Assembly: GCF_900100865.1 (NCBI RefSeq)
Contig: NZ_LT627734.1
Location: 744,001-808,000 of the forward strand
Direction: 5' to 3'
Source: Candidatus Aquiluna sp. UB-MaderosW2red
GTDB taxonomy: Bacteria; Actinomycetota; Actinomycetes; Actinomycetales; Microbacteriaceae
Length of the DNA stretch: 64,000 nucleotides
Part shown: positions 8,207-16,500 of the stretch, piece by piece
Numbering within the stretch: position 1 is the first letter of the stretch
How the letters are laid out: each line of letters opens with the position of its first letter
Notes under the pieces: model-generated
Seen by the model: only the letters and a program-made list of their open reading frames with translations
Told to the model about the DNA's origin: nothing
Databases searched by the model: none
Program-made: the position numbers and the translations under genes

Positions 8207-8216
8207 TACCATGGTA
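8207..8216. promoter_or_regulatory. Palindrome upstream of padR-like gene
   Basis: A 10-bp perfect palindrome TACCATGGTA, flanked on both sides by a TACTGTG direct repeat (8199-8205 and 8215-8221), sits 25 bp before the start codon. The position is right for autoregulation by the PadR protein. A TATTAT box at 8181-8186 could be the -10 element. Confidence 0.4.
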
Positions 8217-8241
8217 CTGTGTAAAACGAAATGAGGTGTTT

Positions 8242-8613
8242 ATGGATTCCACACAACTACTAAAGGGCGTACTTGACGTTGCAGTCCTTGCGGTAATCGA
8301 GTCTGAGGATGGTTACGGTTACGACATTGTGAAACGACTCAGGCAGGCTGGGCTGGCTGAGGTTGGAGATGCTTCGGTTTATGGCACGCTTCGCAGACTC
8401 TTTGTTGCCGGGGCTGTGACTTCCTATGTTGTTGCTTCCGAAGATGGTCCGCACCGAAAGTACTACGGAATAAATGTCGAAGGCAAAAAAATGCTGAGTC
8501 AGCAACGTGATATCTGGGCCAAATTCAGCACCAATATGACGGCACTCTTGGCCCCGGGCAAACCAGTAAAAACCAAGCAATTGACTAGCAAGAAATTAGT
8601 AGGGAGTAAATAA
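8242..8613 (+). CDS. PadR family transcriptional regulator
   Basis: A 123-residue winged-helix repressor. The PadR core is plain: LLKGVLDVAVLAVIESEDGY at the start, GYDIVKRL, SVYGTLRRL in the recognition helix, and the wing DGPHRKYYGI. A lysine-rich tail replaces the long C-terminal helix of phenolic-acid PadR proteins, so this is the short PadR-s2 type. The ATG at 8242 follows GAGGTG. Its stop overlaps the ATG of the HAAS-domain gene (TAATG), the coupling typical of PadR regulators with HAAS-type membrane partners. Confidence 0.92.
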   Translation: MDSTQLLKGVLDVAVLAVIESEDGYGYDIVKRLRQAGLAEVGDASVYGTLRRLFVAGAVTSYVVASEDGPHRKYYGINVEGKKMLSQQRDIWAKFSTNMTALLAPGKPVKTKQLTSKKLVGSK

Positions 8614-9014
8614 TGAAAGCTGATCTTGACACAAGAGGTAATAAATTTGCTGCGGCAGTGAGGTCTGAGCTTGCCGATCTTTCAAAAACTGAAATACAAG
8701 AATTGACCGACGGTCTCGAGGCTGATCTAGAAGATCGTCTGGCTGAGGAAGGTTCGGCTTTTGATCCGGGTTCCCCGGTGGATTACGCGGCTGAACTCCG
8801 AGCGGCGGCTGGTTTCTCGGAAAAGGCCGGTCTGCGCAAATTCTTCAAGGGCATTGGTTTCACCCCAAGCCTGGTTGCTTGGTTGCGCAAGCGAGAGTCA
8901 ACCTCGATAATTTTGGATTTTGGAATCTCAATTCAACCGTTTTGGTGGGTGGTTCGTGCATACGTGGCGTTTTGGCTAATCAGCTCGCTTGTCGGCGGCG
9001 ATATTTACGCCTGA
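8613..9014 (+). CDS. HAAS-domain membrane protein, N-terminal part before an in-frame TGA
   Basis: Residues 1-75 resemble the HAAS (DUF1700-like) helical signalling domain that accompanies PadR regulators (VRSELADLSKTEIQELTDGL, then YAAELRAAAGF). One membrane helix follows (about residues 109-128). The frame ends at TGA 9012-9014 but continues open in the same frame for another 188 codons with further membrane helices and a PASTA-like domain. As it stands the product would be a truncated 133-residue one-helix protein. A TGG (Trp) to TGA change would explain this most simply. Confidence 0.75.
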   Translation: MKADLDTRGNKFAAAVRSELADLSKTEIQELTDGLEADLEDRLAEEGSAFDPGSPVDYAAELRAAAGFSEKAGLRKFFKGIGFTPSLVAWLRKRESTSIILDFGISIQPFWWVVRAYVAFWLISSLVGGDIYA

Positions 9015-9578
9015 CCACGAGACGCAGTCAGCTATTTCACGCTCACTGTGTTGGTGGTTCTTAGTATTCAGCTGGGGCGCAAAATCTGGCTGGTTGGTAA
9101 GTTTTGGCAGGCGGTCCTGGTGCCGCTGAACATCTTTGCAATCGCACTTTCACCGATTGTCCTGGGAAGTATTGCGAACAACATTGCTTACGCCGAATCT
9201 CTTGACAATTATTCACAAGAATTGTCAAGCCAACGTGACGGCCTGCGCTACTTTGGACAAGAGGTCACTGGAATCAAGGCCTTCACCCAGAATGGAGTAG
9301 AGGTCTACAATCTATATTTCACCGATCAATCTGGGAGTGAGTTGCCAGGGCAACTTTCCGCCAATGCGGGCCCTATTGAAGTGCCGGATTTGACTGGGAT
9401 GTCGCTAAATGAAGCAAACCGCAATTTAGATGAGGCTGGATTCCTTGGGGCAGATGTGGTCTGGTTTGATGACACCACGGGGGCGGAGGCTGTTGTGCTA
9501 AGGACTGAGCCTCAAGCCGGAGTGCTGATTAGTCCAGAAACTCCTGTGACGCTCTTTGTTGGGCTAGCTGGTTCGTAA
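9015..9578 (+). pseudogene. C-terminal part of the HAAS protein (two TM helices and PASTA-like domain)
   Basis: Same reading frame as the preceding HAAS gene after its TGA. It begins PRDAVSYFTLTVLVVL, adds two membrane helices (about 9033-9080 and 9117-9165), an extracellular region and a final PASTA-like domain (VPDLTGMSLNEANRNLDEAG and PETPVTLFVG). A GTG at 9048 could in principle allow reinitiation, but it has no ribosome-binding site and would start inside the second helix. It is therefore either a dead fragment, a readthrough product (the stop context is TGA-C, which is leaky) or a sequencing error. Confidence 0.6.
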
Positions 9579-9631
9579 TACTTGAATCATTGAGCCGGCC
9601 GGGGCCCAAAAAGGTTGGCCGGAACCACAAG

Positions 9632-9704
9632 TGGCCTCGAGGTGAATCGAACACCCGACACACGGTTTAGGAAACCGTTGCTCTATCCACTGAGCTACGA
9701 GGCC
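9632..9704 (-). tRNA. tRNA-Arg(CCT)
   Basis: Read on the minus strand, acceptor arms GGCCTCG and CGAGGCC pair fully. The D-arm is GCTC...GAGC; the anticodon stem ACGGT/ACCGT encloses TTCCTAA with anticodon CCT; the T-arm GGGTG/CACCT has loop TTCGATT. Discriminator A; CCA is not encoded. It decodes AGG. Confidence 0.95.
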
Positions 9705-9956
9705 ATTTACCCAATTGAAGCGACGGGAACCAACTCCTAGAGGAGTTGGCCCGTCTGGAAGGTTTTCCAGGCTCACAAAACTTACCAGTAGAAATCGTAA
9801 GTTCATCGCGCTTTTCAATAATGAAGTGGGACTTAATCTTAGGGCTTCTCTAAATTTCGATAGGAGCTGCGTGACTCGAATTGGGTGAGGCCCAAAAGCT
9901 TCTAAAAAATGCTCTGATGTGGGTAAATCTCTGCGTTGCGAGCCACAAAAAGACAA
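9705..9956. other. Gene-free gap with clustered hairpins
   Basis: No credible protein gene lies between tRNA-Arg and the permease gene. The gap contains three adjacent inverted repeats in its left part (listed separately) and is otherwise unremarkable. No T-tract follows any of the hairpins on either strand, so they do not look like ordinary terminators. Confidence 0.5.
9722..9803. repeat. Three consecutive inverted repeats
   Basis: First: GACGGG-AA-CCAACTCC pairs with GGAGTTGG-CCCGTC around a TAGA loop (9722-9755), 14 pairs with one two-base bulge. Second: CTGGAA/TTCCAG around GGTT (9755-9770). Third: AACTTAC/GTAAGTT around 11 bases (9779-9803). They lie end to end, which suggests a structured RNA or the scar of an element rather than chance. 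Confidence 0.6.
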
Positions 9957-10928
9957 TCACCCAGCCTTTTCTGGCCCGCTACGGTCGCGAATCACACGCG
10001 GCACAACGGCCACCATCACTACCATCACCACGAGCTCGAAGAGGGTTTGGGTGACAACCACCAGGGGTGTAAGAGCAAACGATGGAGGCAGTGACATGGC
10101 CAGAGGAAGTACAACCAGCGAGTTACGAGTCACTCCACTAAAAACAAGGGTGCGTCGCCCGGAGGCATCAAGCTTCGCCATCCGACCTGCTAGCGCTCCA
10201 AGCGGAGCGAGAATCAGCACGAACAACAAGAAGATCGGCAGGACCATAATCAACGATCCAATTGAACCGCTCACTGCAAATATTTGGGACCCGACAACCA
10301 CCGCGAGGGTCAGCATCACCAGGGGCACCATTGCAGCAGCGGTAACATTTTCGATTGCCCGCATGGCGCGTGATTTGGTTGCCACCAACTGAGTAAGTGC
10401 AGCGAGGCTCAGCGGCAGGGCAATCAGCATTAGGAAAGCTTCAACGAAGGGGCGGACTTCGAACGCATCGACGACATTTGGCCCGGCCATCAGCCATATG
10501 TAGATCGGCATGAGTAGTGCTTGTAGAAGCATCAGTAAAGGAGTAGCCGCCAGAAGCCGGTCCCGTGCTCCACCCGCGAGGCCAGAAAAGACGATCACGT
10601 AATCCACGCAAGGCGTCAGTAATACCAGCAACAGGCCAACCAGCAGCGCCGTCTCACCCTGCACCAAGCGGCTCAATCCAAACACCACTATCGGGACTAA
10701 AACGAAGTTCAGCACCAACAGGGCGGCCATAAAACGCCAGTCGGCAAGAGCGCGGCCAGCCGCCATAAATGGCACACCCAGAAAAATCGCGTACATAAGT
10801 AAGCCCAGGACTGGGTTAATCGCTAGCCCCAGCGGACGGGAAAGTTCAGGCAGCAGCAGGCCGCCAATTGCCCCAGCCGCAATTGCGGCAATGAAGAGCA
10901 GAACCTGATGGCGCGTCCACCAATTCAT
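9957..10928 (-). CDS. ACR3-like arsenite / bile acid:sodium symporter family permease
   Basis: A 323-residue protein with about ten membrane helices. The segment LLTPCVDYVIVFSGLAGG (about residues 113-130) carries the Cys followed by Asp characteristic of ACR3-type arsenite transporters in the BASS superfamily. The ATG at 10928 is chosen because GGGAG lies 5 bp upstream; two further in-frame starts exist to 10958. Base composition is visibly more GC-rich than that of its neighbours, and no ArsR or arsenate reductase is adjacent, so the substrate (arsenite, bile acid or other organic anion) is not settled. Possibly acquired. Confidence 0.8.
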   Translation of the reverse strand: MNWWTRHQVLLFIAAIAAGAIGGLLLPELSRPLGLAINPVLGLLMYAIFLGVPFMAAGRALADWRFMAALLVLNFVLVPIVVFGLSRLVQGETALLVGLLLVLLTPCVDYVIVFSGLAGGARDRLLAATPLLMLLQALLMPIYIWLMAGPNVVDAFEVRPFVEAFLMLIALPLSLAALTQLVATKSRAMRAIENVTAAAMVPLVMLTLAVVVGSQIFAVSGSIGSLIMVLPIFLLFVLILAPLGALAGRMAKLDASGRRTLVFSGVTRNSLVVLPLAMSLPPSFALTPLVVVTQTLFELVVMVVMVAVVPRVIRDRSGPEKAG

Positions 10929-11054
10929 CGCTGCTCCCATCAAATCAGGTTGCCGCATATGAGCCCGTAGTGCATGTCGGCGGCTTGAAATCCCCGGCTT
11001 TTTGAGCCCGAGCTAGTTGGCAGATTCATGAAGGCTAGCAAGCGACAGTCGATG

Positions 11055-11081
11055 CCTAGGTGAGTGACTTTCTCACCTAGG
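11055..11081. repeat. Perfect 10-bp inverted repeat
   Basis: CCTAGGTGAG and CTCACCTAGG are separated by seven bases in the gap between the divergent permease gene and the small ORF at 11156. No T-run follows on either strand, so an operator or an RNA structure is more likely than a terminator. Confidence 0.55.
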
Positions 11082-11155
11082 AACGCATCCAAGCTCTGCA
11101 TGCTGTCATTTTACGCTCTTGGCGTTATGCCTGAATTGAGGGTTACAGTGGAGGG

Positions 11156-11389
11156 ATGAGCTCGCAACCTTTCCCCTTCAAAGAATTTGATGAACGGAAA
11201 GCCAATCAAGTTTTCGTAACTCATCATTCGAGAGATTGGCTCTATTTCAAAGGGCTGAAGCAGTGGGCTAGGAAAACCCAGTCAGCCTACCGAGTTGGCT
11301 TTTATGGCTCCCCTAATGCTCCACTGGATAATTTCCACCATTTCACTTTTATAGCCTCGGTGGCGGATCAACCTGGTTTTCAAAACTGA
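11156..11389 (+). CDS. Small protein of unknown function
   Basis: A 77-residue ORF beginning at an ATG directly preceded by GGAGGG, which supports translation. It is soluble, rich in aromatic residues and Lys/Arg (HHSRDWLYFKGLKQWARK), and has no signal peptide, Cys pairs or motif I recognise. It sits 53 bp upstream of the flavoprotein gene on the same strand and could share its transcript. It might be a truncated remnant of a longer protein. Confidence 0.5.
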   Translation: MSSQPFPFKEFDERKANQVFVTHHSRDWLYFKGLKQWARKTQSAYRVGFYGSPNAPLDNFHHFTFIASVADQPGFQN

Positions 11390-11441
11390 ATAATATTCCG
11401 CCTGCAGTTAGCCCTTCACAACAAATTAAGGAACCAAAATA

Positions 11442-12842
11442 ATGGAGAACAGAATTAGCCCCAGCACCTCAAATTCCGCCCAGAAAGTTGCCGATAAGCC
11501 TTTTGATCTGATCGTTATCGGAGCTGGGACTGCGGGAATGACTGCGGCAAAAAAGTGCGTAGCCGAGGGCTGGAGAGTCGCTATCGTCGATTCGCTTCCC
11601 TATGGTGGCACCTGTGCCCTGAGGGGCTGCGACCCAAAGAAGATTCTCCGTCGCGGTGCTGAGATTATTGATAGCGCAAGGCTCCTCAGAGGTAAGGGCA
11701 TCGATGATTTGGGCCTGAAGATGAACTGGTCGGACCTGATGGCGCATAAGCACGGCTATACAGACCCAGTTTCTGAGAGCATGGAAGCGAGTCTTGACCA
11801 AGCCGGCATCGAAACGCTCCACGGGCATGCGCGCTTTATTGGAGAACGCACAATTGATGTGGACGGCACAAGCTATGAAGCGGAACGCTTCTTGATCACT
11901 ACCGGAGCAATCCCAAGACCACTTAGCTTTCCCGGCTCCGAGCACCTAATCGATAGCACCGGATTCCTTGATCTAGCTGCTCTCCCCACTCGGATACTTT
12001 TCGCCGGGGGAGGGTTTATATCCTTCGAGTTCGCTCACATTGTTTCTCGCGCAGGGAGCAAGGCACTTATTGTTGACCGCGGCGCACGCCCACTGCCAAG
12101 TTTCGATCCGGATCTTGTCGAGCTACTGATTAGCCGTGGTGCTGAGGTTGGTATTGAGCTTCGCCGCAACACCGAGATTAAAGCTGTCGAGCGCAGCGGC
12201 GAAACTTATAAAGTCACCCTTGAAATAGACGGCACTAGCGAAGTAGTTGAAGTGGATCTCGTGGTGCACGGTGCCGGGCGAGTACCTGACCTAGCCGGTC
12301 TTGGCTTAGAAGCCGCCGGGGTGGAATGGGGCGAGCGCGGAGTGCATGTTGGTAGCCACCTTCAGAGCGTCTCAAACCAGGCAGTTTGGGCTGCCGGAGA
12401 CTCTGCAGACACAGCTGGAATGCCCCTGACACCGATGGCGGGCGCCGAAGCCAAGGTCGCGGCGTCAAATATGATTAGGGGCACAACTAACACGCCCGAT
12501 TACACCGGAATTCCAACCGCGGTCTTTACGATTCCTGAACTTGTTCGTGTGGGGATGCTTGAGTCTGAGGCCATCGAGCAGGGAATCGATTTGGAAGTCC
12601 GCTACTCCGACGCCAGCGGCTGGTTCTCAAATTATCGAGTCGGCGAGAGCACTGCCGCCGCAAAGATCCTCATCGATAAATCGAATGACCAGATCGTCGG
12701 AGCGCATCTACTCGGCCCTGAATACGGTGAATTGATTAACACTTTCGGTCTGGCTATCAAGTTCGGGCTCACTACTCGCCAACTCAAATCCGCAACCGCA
12801 GCATATCCGACCGTGGGATCTGACCTCGGTTACATGATTTAG
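11442..12842 (+). CDS. Class I pyridine nucleotide-disulfide oxidoreductase (glutathione/mercuric reductase-like)
   Basis: FAD/NAD(P)H flavoprotein, 466 residues. The FAD Rossmann motif is IVIGAGTAGMTAAKK (about residues 25-39). The redox-active disulfide is GGTCALRGCDPKK (Cys-x4-Cys, about residue 62). The NAD(P) motif is FAGGGFISFEFAH (about residue 187), and WAAGDSADT closes the FAD site. The C-terminal dimer interface reads AAYPTVGSDLG, with Tyr where glutathione, mercuric and lipoamide reductases have the catalytic His. The partner substrate is therefore uncertain. RBS AAGGAACC. It lies next to an ACR3-like permease across a small unknown ORF, which hints at metalloid or redox detoxification. 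Confidence 0.85.
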   Translation: MENRISPSTSNSAQKVADKPFDLIVIGAGTAGMTAAKKCVAEGWRVAIVDSLPYGGTCALRGCDPKKILRRGAEIIDSARLLRGKGIDDLGLKMNWSDLMAHKHGYTDPVSESMEASLDQAGIETLHGHARFIGERTIDVDGTSYEAERFLITTGAIPRPLSFPGSEHLIDSTGFLDLAALPTRILFAGGGFISFEFAHIVSRAGSKALIVDRGARPLPSFDPDLVELLISRGAEVGIELRRNTEIKAVERSGETYKVTLEIDGTSEVVEVDLVVHGAGRVPDLAGLGLEAAGVEWGERGVHVGSHLQSVSNQAVWAAGDSADTAGMPLTPMAGAEAKVAASNMIRGTTNTPDYTGIPTAVFTIPELVRVGMLESEAIEQGIDLEVRYSDASGWFSNYRVGESTAAAKILIDKSNDQIVGAHLLGPEYGELINTFGLAIKFGLTTRQLKSATAAYPTVGSDLGYMI

Positions 12843-12929
12843 AGGCATTCAGCGGGCCTTTCACGCAACACACAAACCCAAGCTCCTGTTCTTGAGTGCA
12901 CAGACGAAAGTTCTTGCTTCGCTTTGGCT

Positions 12930-12951
12930 TCGGGCTTTAGCAGAAGCCCGA
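12930..12951. repeat. Short hairpin in intergenic region
   Basis: TCGGGCTT and AAGCCCGA pair across six bases about 90 bp after the flavoprotein stop. There is no T-run on either strand; it may aid transcription termination or be incidental. Confidence 0.35.
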
Positions 12952-13065
12952 TGGAATTCTGTAAACATATTCTCGTTCGACAATGCTCGAATTAGGTAGC
13001 TGAGGTTAGAGTTGGAGTCATGTAGCCTCGAAAAAGATGCTTCATCTCAAACAATAGGAGCCCAC

Positions 13066-13431
13066 ATGGATTCAACGAGCTTAATCACCAATTGGAACAC
13101 GCTAAGAAAAAGCATCATTCAGTCTCAAATGGCCTCCGTCATCATTTTGGCAGTTGCTCTTTACCTGGTAGCCACCGGGGCATTTATCGGGGCAGCTTTT
13201 GAGGTAAAGCTATTCGCAGTGGTGGTTCTGGTCGCCACCGGTGCACTCTCAATTGTCAATCAGTTTGCAGCAATGCGCGAAGGAGCCGCAGTTGTGAAGG
13301 ATTTGTCGGGCTCTGGCTCCGCAGTTGCGACTGTTATTGCATCCAGTGCTCGCTACGTTCAGCTCACTCAGGCGCTGATGGTAGCTTTCGCCTTGGTCAT
13401 AATCATCGTCTTCGCGTTGGCAATCTTCTAG
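13066..13431 (+). CDS. Small integral membrane protein
   Basis: A 121-residue protein with three or four hydrophobic helices (about residues 21-40, 45-65, 84-95 and 101-121) and a polar N-terminus (DSTSLITNWNTLRK). The ATG at 13066 follows ATAGGAGCCC, a good site; the longer frame upstream is rejected. It stands alone between a 223-bp gap and a strong terminator, so it is a monocistronic unit. I do not recognise a family; its size and topology would fit an accessory or stress membrane protein. Confidence 0.7.
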   Translation: MDSTSLITNWNTLRKSIIQSQMASVIILAVALYLVATGAFIGAAFEVKLFAVVVLVATGALSIVNQFAAMREGAAVVKDLSGSGSAVATVIASSARYVQLTQALMVAFALVIIIVFALAIF

Positions 13432-13448
13432 AAAAAAAGTTCAACAGA

Positions 13449-13486
13449 ATCAGGTCCGGAGTTTTCAGTCCGGGCCTGATTTTTTT
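13449..13486 (+). terminator. Strong intrinsic terminator
   Basis: ATCAGGTCCGGA pairs with TCCGGGCCTGAT (12 bp, one G-U) around an 8-base loop, followed by a run of seven Ts. It ends the small membrane protein transcript 18 bp after its stop. Confidence 0.9.
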
Positions 13487-13584
13487 ATGCTCAGTCCCAG
13501 CTGTTTTACTTTGGAAGCCGGCGAAATCGGAATTTAGTTTTCAGGGCAAGGCAACCCTCACTAGGCCCCGACTTATCTTAAGAT

Positions 13585-16500
13585 TTGGTCGTGGATGGCA
13601 TTGATAGGCGCGTACTTTGGCGCGAAGAGTTACTCGGCTTGGGTGGTATTAATCCACTGACCAGGTTCGAACCATCCTCTTTCGGTCAGGTGGATCTTTC
13701 GCGCGCTCACCCGGGCGGGCTGGCTCAGCTAACATCAGCGCGCAGCACGACTATGGGAAACCTGGTGCGCGATGGTGTGGCTCAATCCAGGGCGCTGAGC
13801 GCGGCGAGGAGAATCAGGACCAAGGCCAGGCGCATCGAGGCAACCTTTGGAATAAGAAGTTGTTTTATCGCAGCCGGGCTGGTTGAGGTCGCATCCGATT
13901 CGCGAAAGCTTCCAATTTTGCTCTGGGCAACCCATTTGATTGCTAAAGGTGATGACTACGAGATTCGGATTGATAAAGATCCAATCCTCAATCCGGCCGT
14001 TGGTGAACTGATTCGGCAACGCAGGGGAGACTTCAGGGAATCTGATCTGCTGGCCGTAGCCAGTGGGCAGGTTGATCTGATACCGGTAGCTGTGCTTTCC
14101 TTAGTTGCGGAACTGGTTCAAGGTTCAGACATCGAAGTGCAAAAACTACTGGTGCTTGGAAATTTTGTTCCAGACCTTCTCCAACTACAAAGACTTGGTT
14201 TCGGTGAATCAAGTCCTTTGATTGATGAACTTATCTCCGACACAAAAATCATTCAAAAAAGCTCAACCCATGAAATTACTCTGGTGACAAACGCGGATGC
14301 AACCCAGCGTCAAGTCATTGAAATGGCGCATGCCGGCAACTCCTTCGCAGTTGAAACCCTGCCCGGCTGCGGGTATATCCAAACCGTGGTTAACCTGCTC
14401 GCGAATTTTGCCCTCGACGGTAAGTCGGTTCTTATTATCGCCCCCCGAGCCCAGACTGCTGATGAGCTGGCCGAGCGCTTGGCCGAGGCTGGTCTTGCTG
14501 GTCTTGCCTTTAGAAATACAGACACCTGGGCTGACACGGTGGCGGCTATTTCGAGAAACGAAAAGGCAAAACCGAATAATTATCAGAATGCCTTAGAGGC
14601 GCTAACTGAAGCCGAAACAAGAGTGAGTGATTATTTCGCGAGCATTGAGTCAAGTAATAATCCGGTTGGGGTCTCGTTGATAGCCGCTCTTAGCGAGCTT
14701 GCCAAGCTATCGGGCCTGAGCCCTGCACCAGTAAATAGTGCTCGAATTAGAGCCGAACTTTTACACGGCATCAAAGAGCCAGGGCTCGATGCTCTCACTA
14801 GAGCGCAAGAGTCGGGGTTATTCAGGTTTGGCGCAAAAGAGACTCCCTGGTTCCACTCTCGGTTTACTGCTCAGACACAGATCGATAGCCTGCTTGTCAA
14901 GGTGAGGGAGTTAGCGGGAGAAGAACTGAGAACCCTTCGGTATCAAATCAGTCGCTATCTCCAAGATCTCTCGCTCAGGGCCTCTGATAGCGTCGAAGAG
15001 TGGGCCGAGCAGTTAAATTTACTCCTGGGTATTCGGGAGACCTTAGATAAATTTTTACCCTCGATCTACGATCGAAACATATCGGACCTAATTGCCGCAA
15101 CGGCAGTTCGCGGAGACCGTGGCGCCCTTTCCGGGGCTCAGCGGCGCAGGTTTAAAAAACTAGCAAAAGAATATATTCGCCCTGGCAGCTCGGTTCCAAA
15201 TCTGCACGAAGCCCTCATTAAAGCGGAGAAGCAAAGAAGCTCCTGGAGCAATTATTGTCAGACCCAGGCCCCGCCAACTGTGCCGTTGGGCCTCAGCGAC
15301 ACGCAGTCAAAATTCGAAAAAATCGCGGCACTTATTGACTTATTGCAGCGCCACCTCGACCCGGATCCAGATATTCAGCTTTTGACCAGACTGAGCCTCG
15401 ATCAATTAGAGCAACGGTTCACCGATTTGGCATCTAAAACAGAGATTTTGAGCGGCTATATTTCAAGGCTGCCGATACTGACTGAACTAGATTCGCTGGG
15501 GCTCGCAGCGCTTAGTGATGAGCTGTGTCGAATCCATCCAGAGCCCGAGCAACTTGCGGATGAGCTCAGTCTCGCCTGGTGGCAGTCGGCTTTTGAGGCG
15601 ATTGTGGCGGCAAACCCCAGCATCTTAGAGTTCAGCGCGGAAGAAATTTCAAGGCTGGAATCAGGGTTTGAACTCAGGGCCGAGGATCTCATAGCGGAGG
15701 GATTACTCAGAGTCCAAGGTGTTCTTGCGACGCGCTGGAAGAGCGGCATAGAGGCGAAGCCAGCCCAAGCCGATGTCTTGAGGAATCAATTGCGCAGGCG
15801 CGAGCTGAGCTTGAAGTCTGGGTACCGAGATTCCAGGGAACTCTGGGAAGCGCTCAGCACGGCTCAGATTTTGTCACCGTTTCGGTTACACGAGCTCAGC
15901 GATAAGCAAGAATTTGATGTGGTCTTGGTTTTGGATGCCTCTTCAACAGGCTTAGCCGAGTCCGTCCCCGCAATCTCGAGGGCCAAACAGATAATCGCTT
16001 TTGGAGACCCGGTGTTGGCAAGACCGGAGAATTTCGATACGGTTGCAAGGGCCAACCAGGGTTATGTTCCTTCTTCGCGTGAATCGGTATTTGATGCTGT
16101 TTCTAATCGCTTCGGCAGGCTTGAAATTTCCAGGAACTACCGAACCCAAGGTCAGGTTCTTGGCCTCTACCTCAATCAAAACTTTTACCAAAACCGTTTG
16201 GTTTTGGAGCCAGCCGCAGCTCAGCTCGCTGGTATTCACAACTTCGAACACATTGAGATATCAGAGGGCGACACCGCTGCAAGCACCATTGAGGGCGCCA
16301 CCGAATCGCTTGATGCGGAGGTCACCCAGGTGGCCAACCTGGTCATGAACCATGCCAGATGGACCCCTCAGGACTCACTGATGGTTGTGACAGCATCTAG
16401 AGTTCATGCTGAGCGCATCAGTACCCTCGTGCAAAAGCTCCAATCAGAGTCGCCGCAGGATGCGGAGTTTTTCGCCTCCCACGGCCGCGAGCACTTTGAA

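Noticed and set aside
9012-9014. Selenocysteine at the TGA of the HAAS gene
   Set aside because: The family has no conserved Cys or Sec at this place, the position is next to a membrane helix, and no downstream SECIS-like hairpin was seen. A Trp codon mutation or readthrough is simpler.
9564-9956. Minus-strand open frame of 130 codons across tRNA-Arg
   Set aside because: It reads straight through the tRNA gene and the hairpin cluster and has no recognisable domain.
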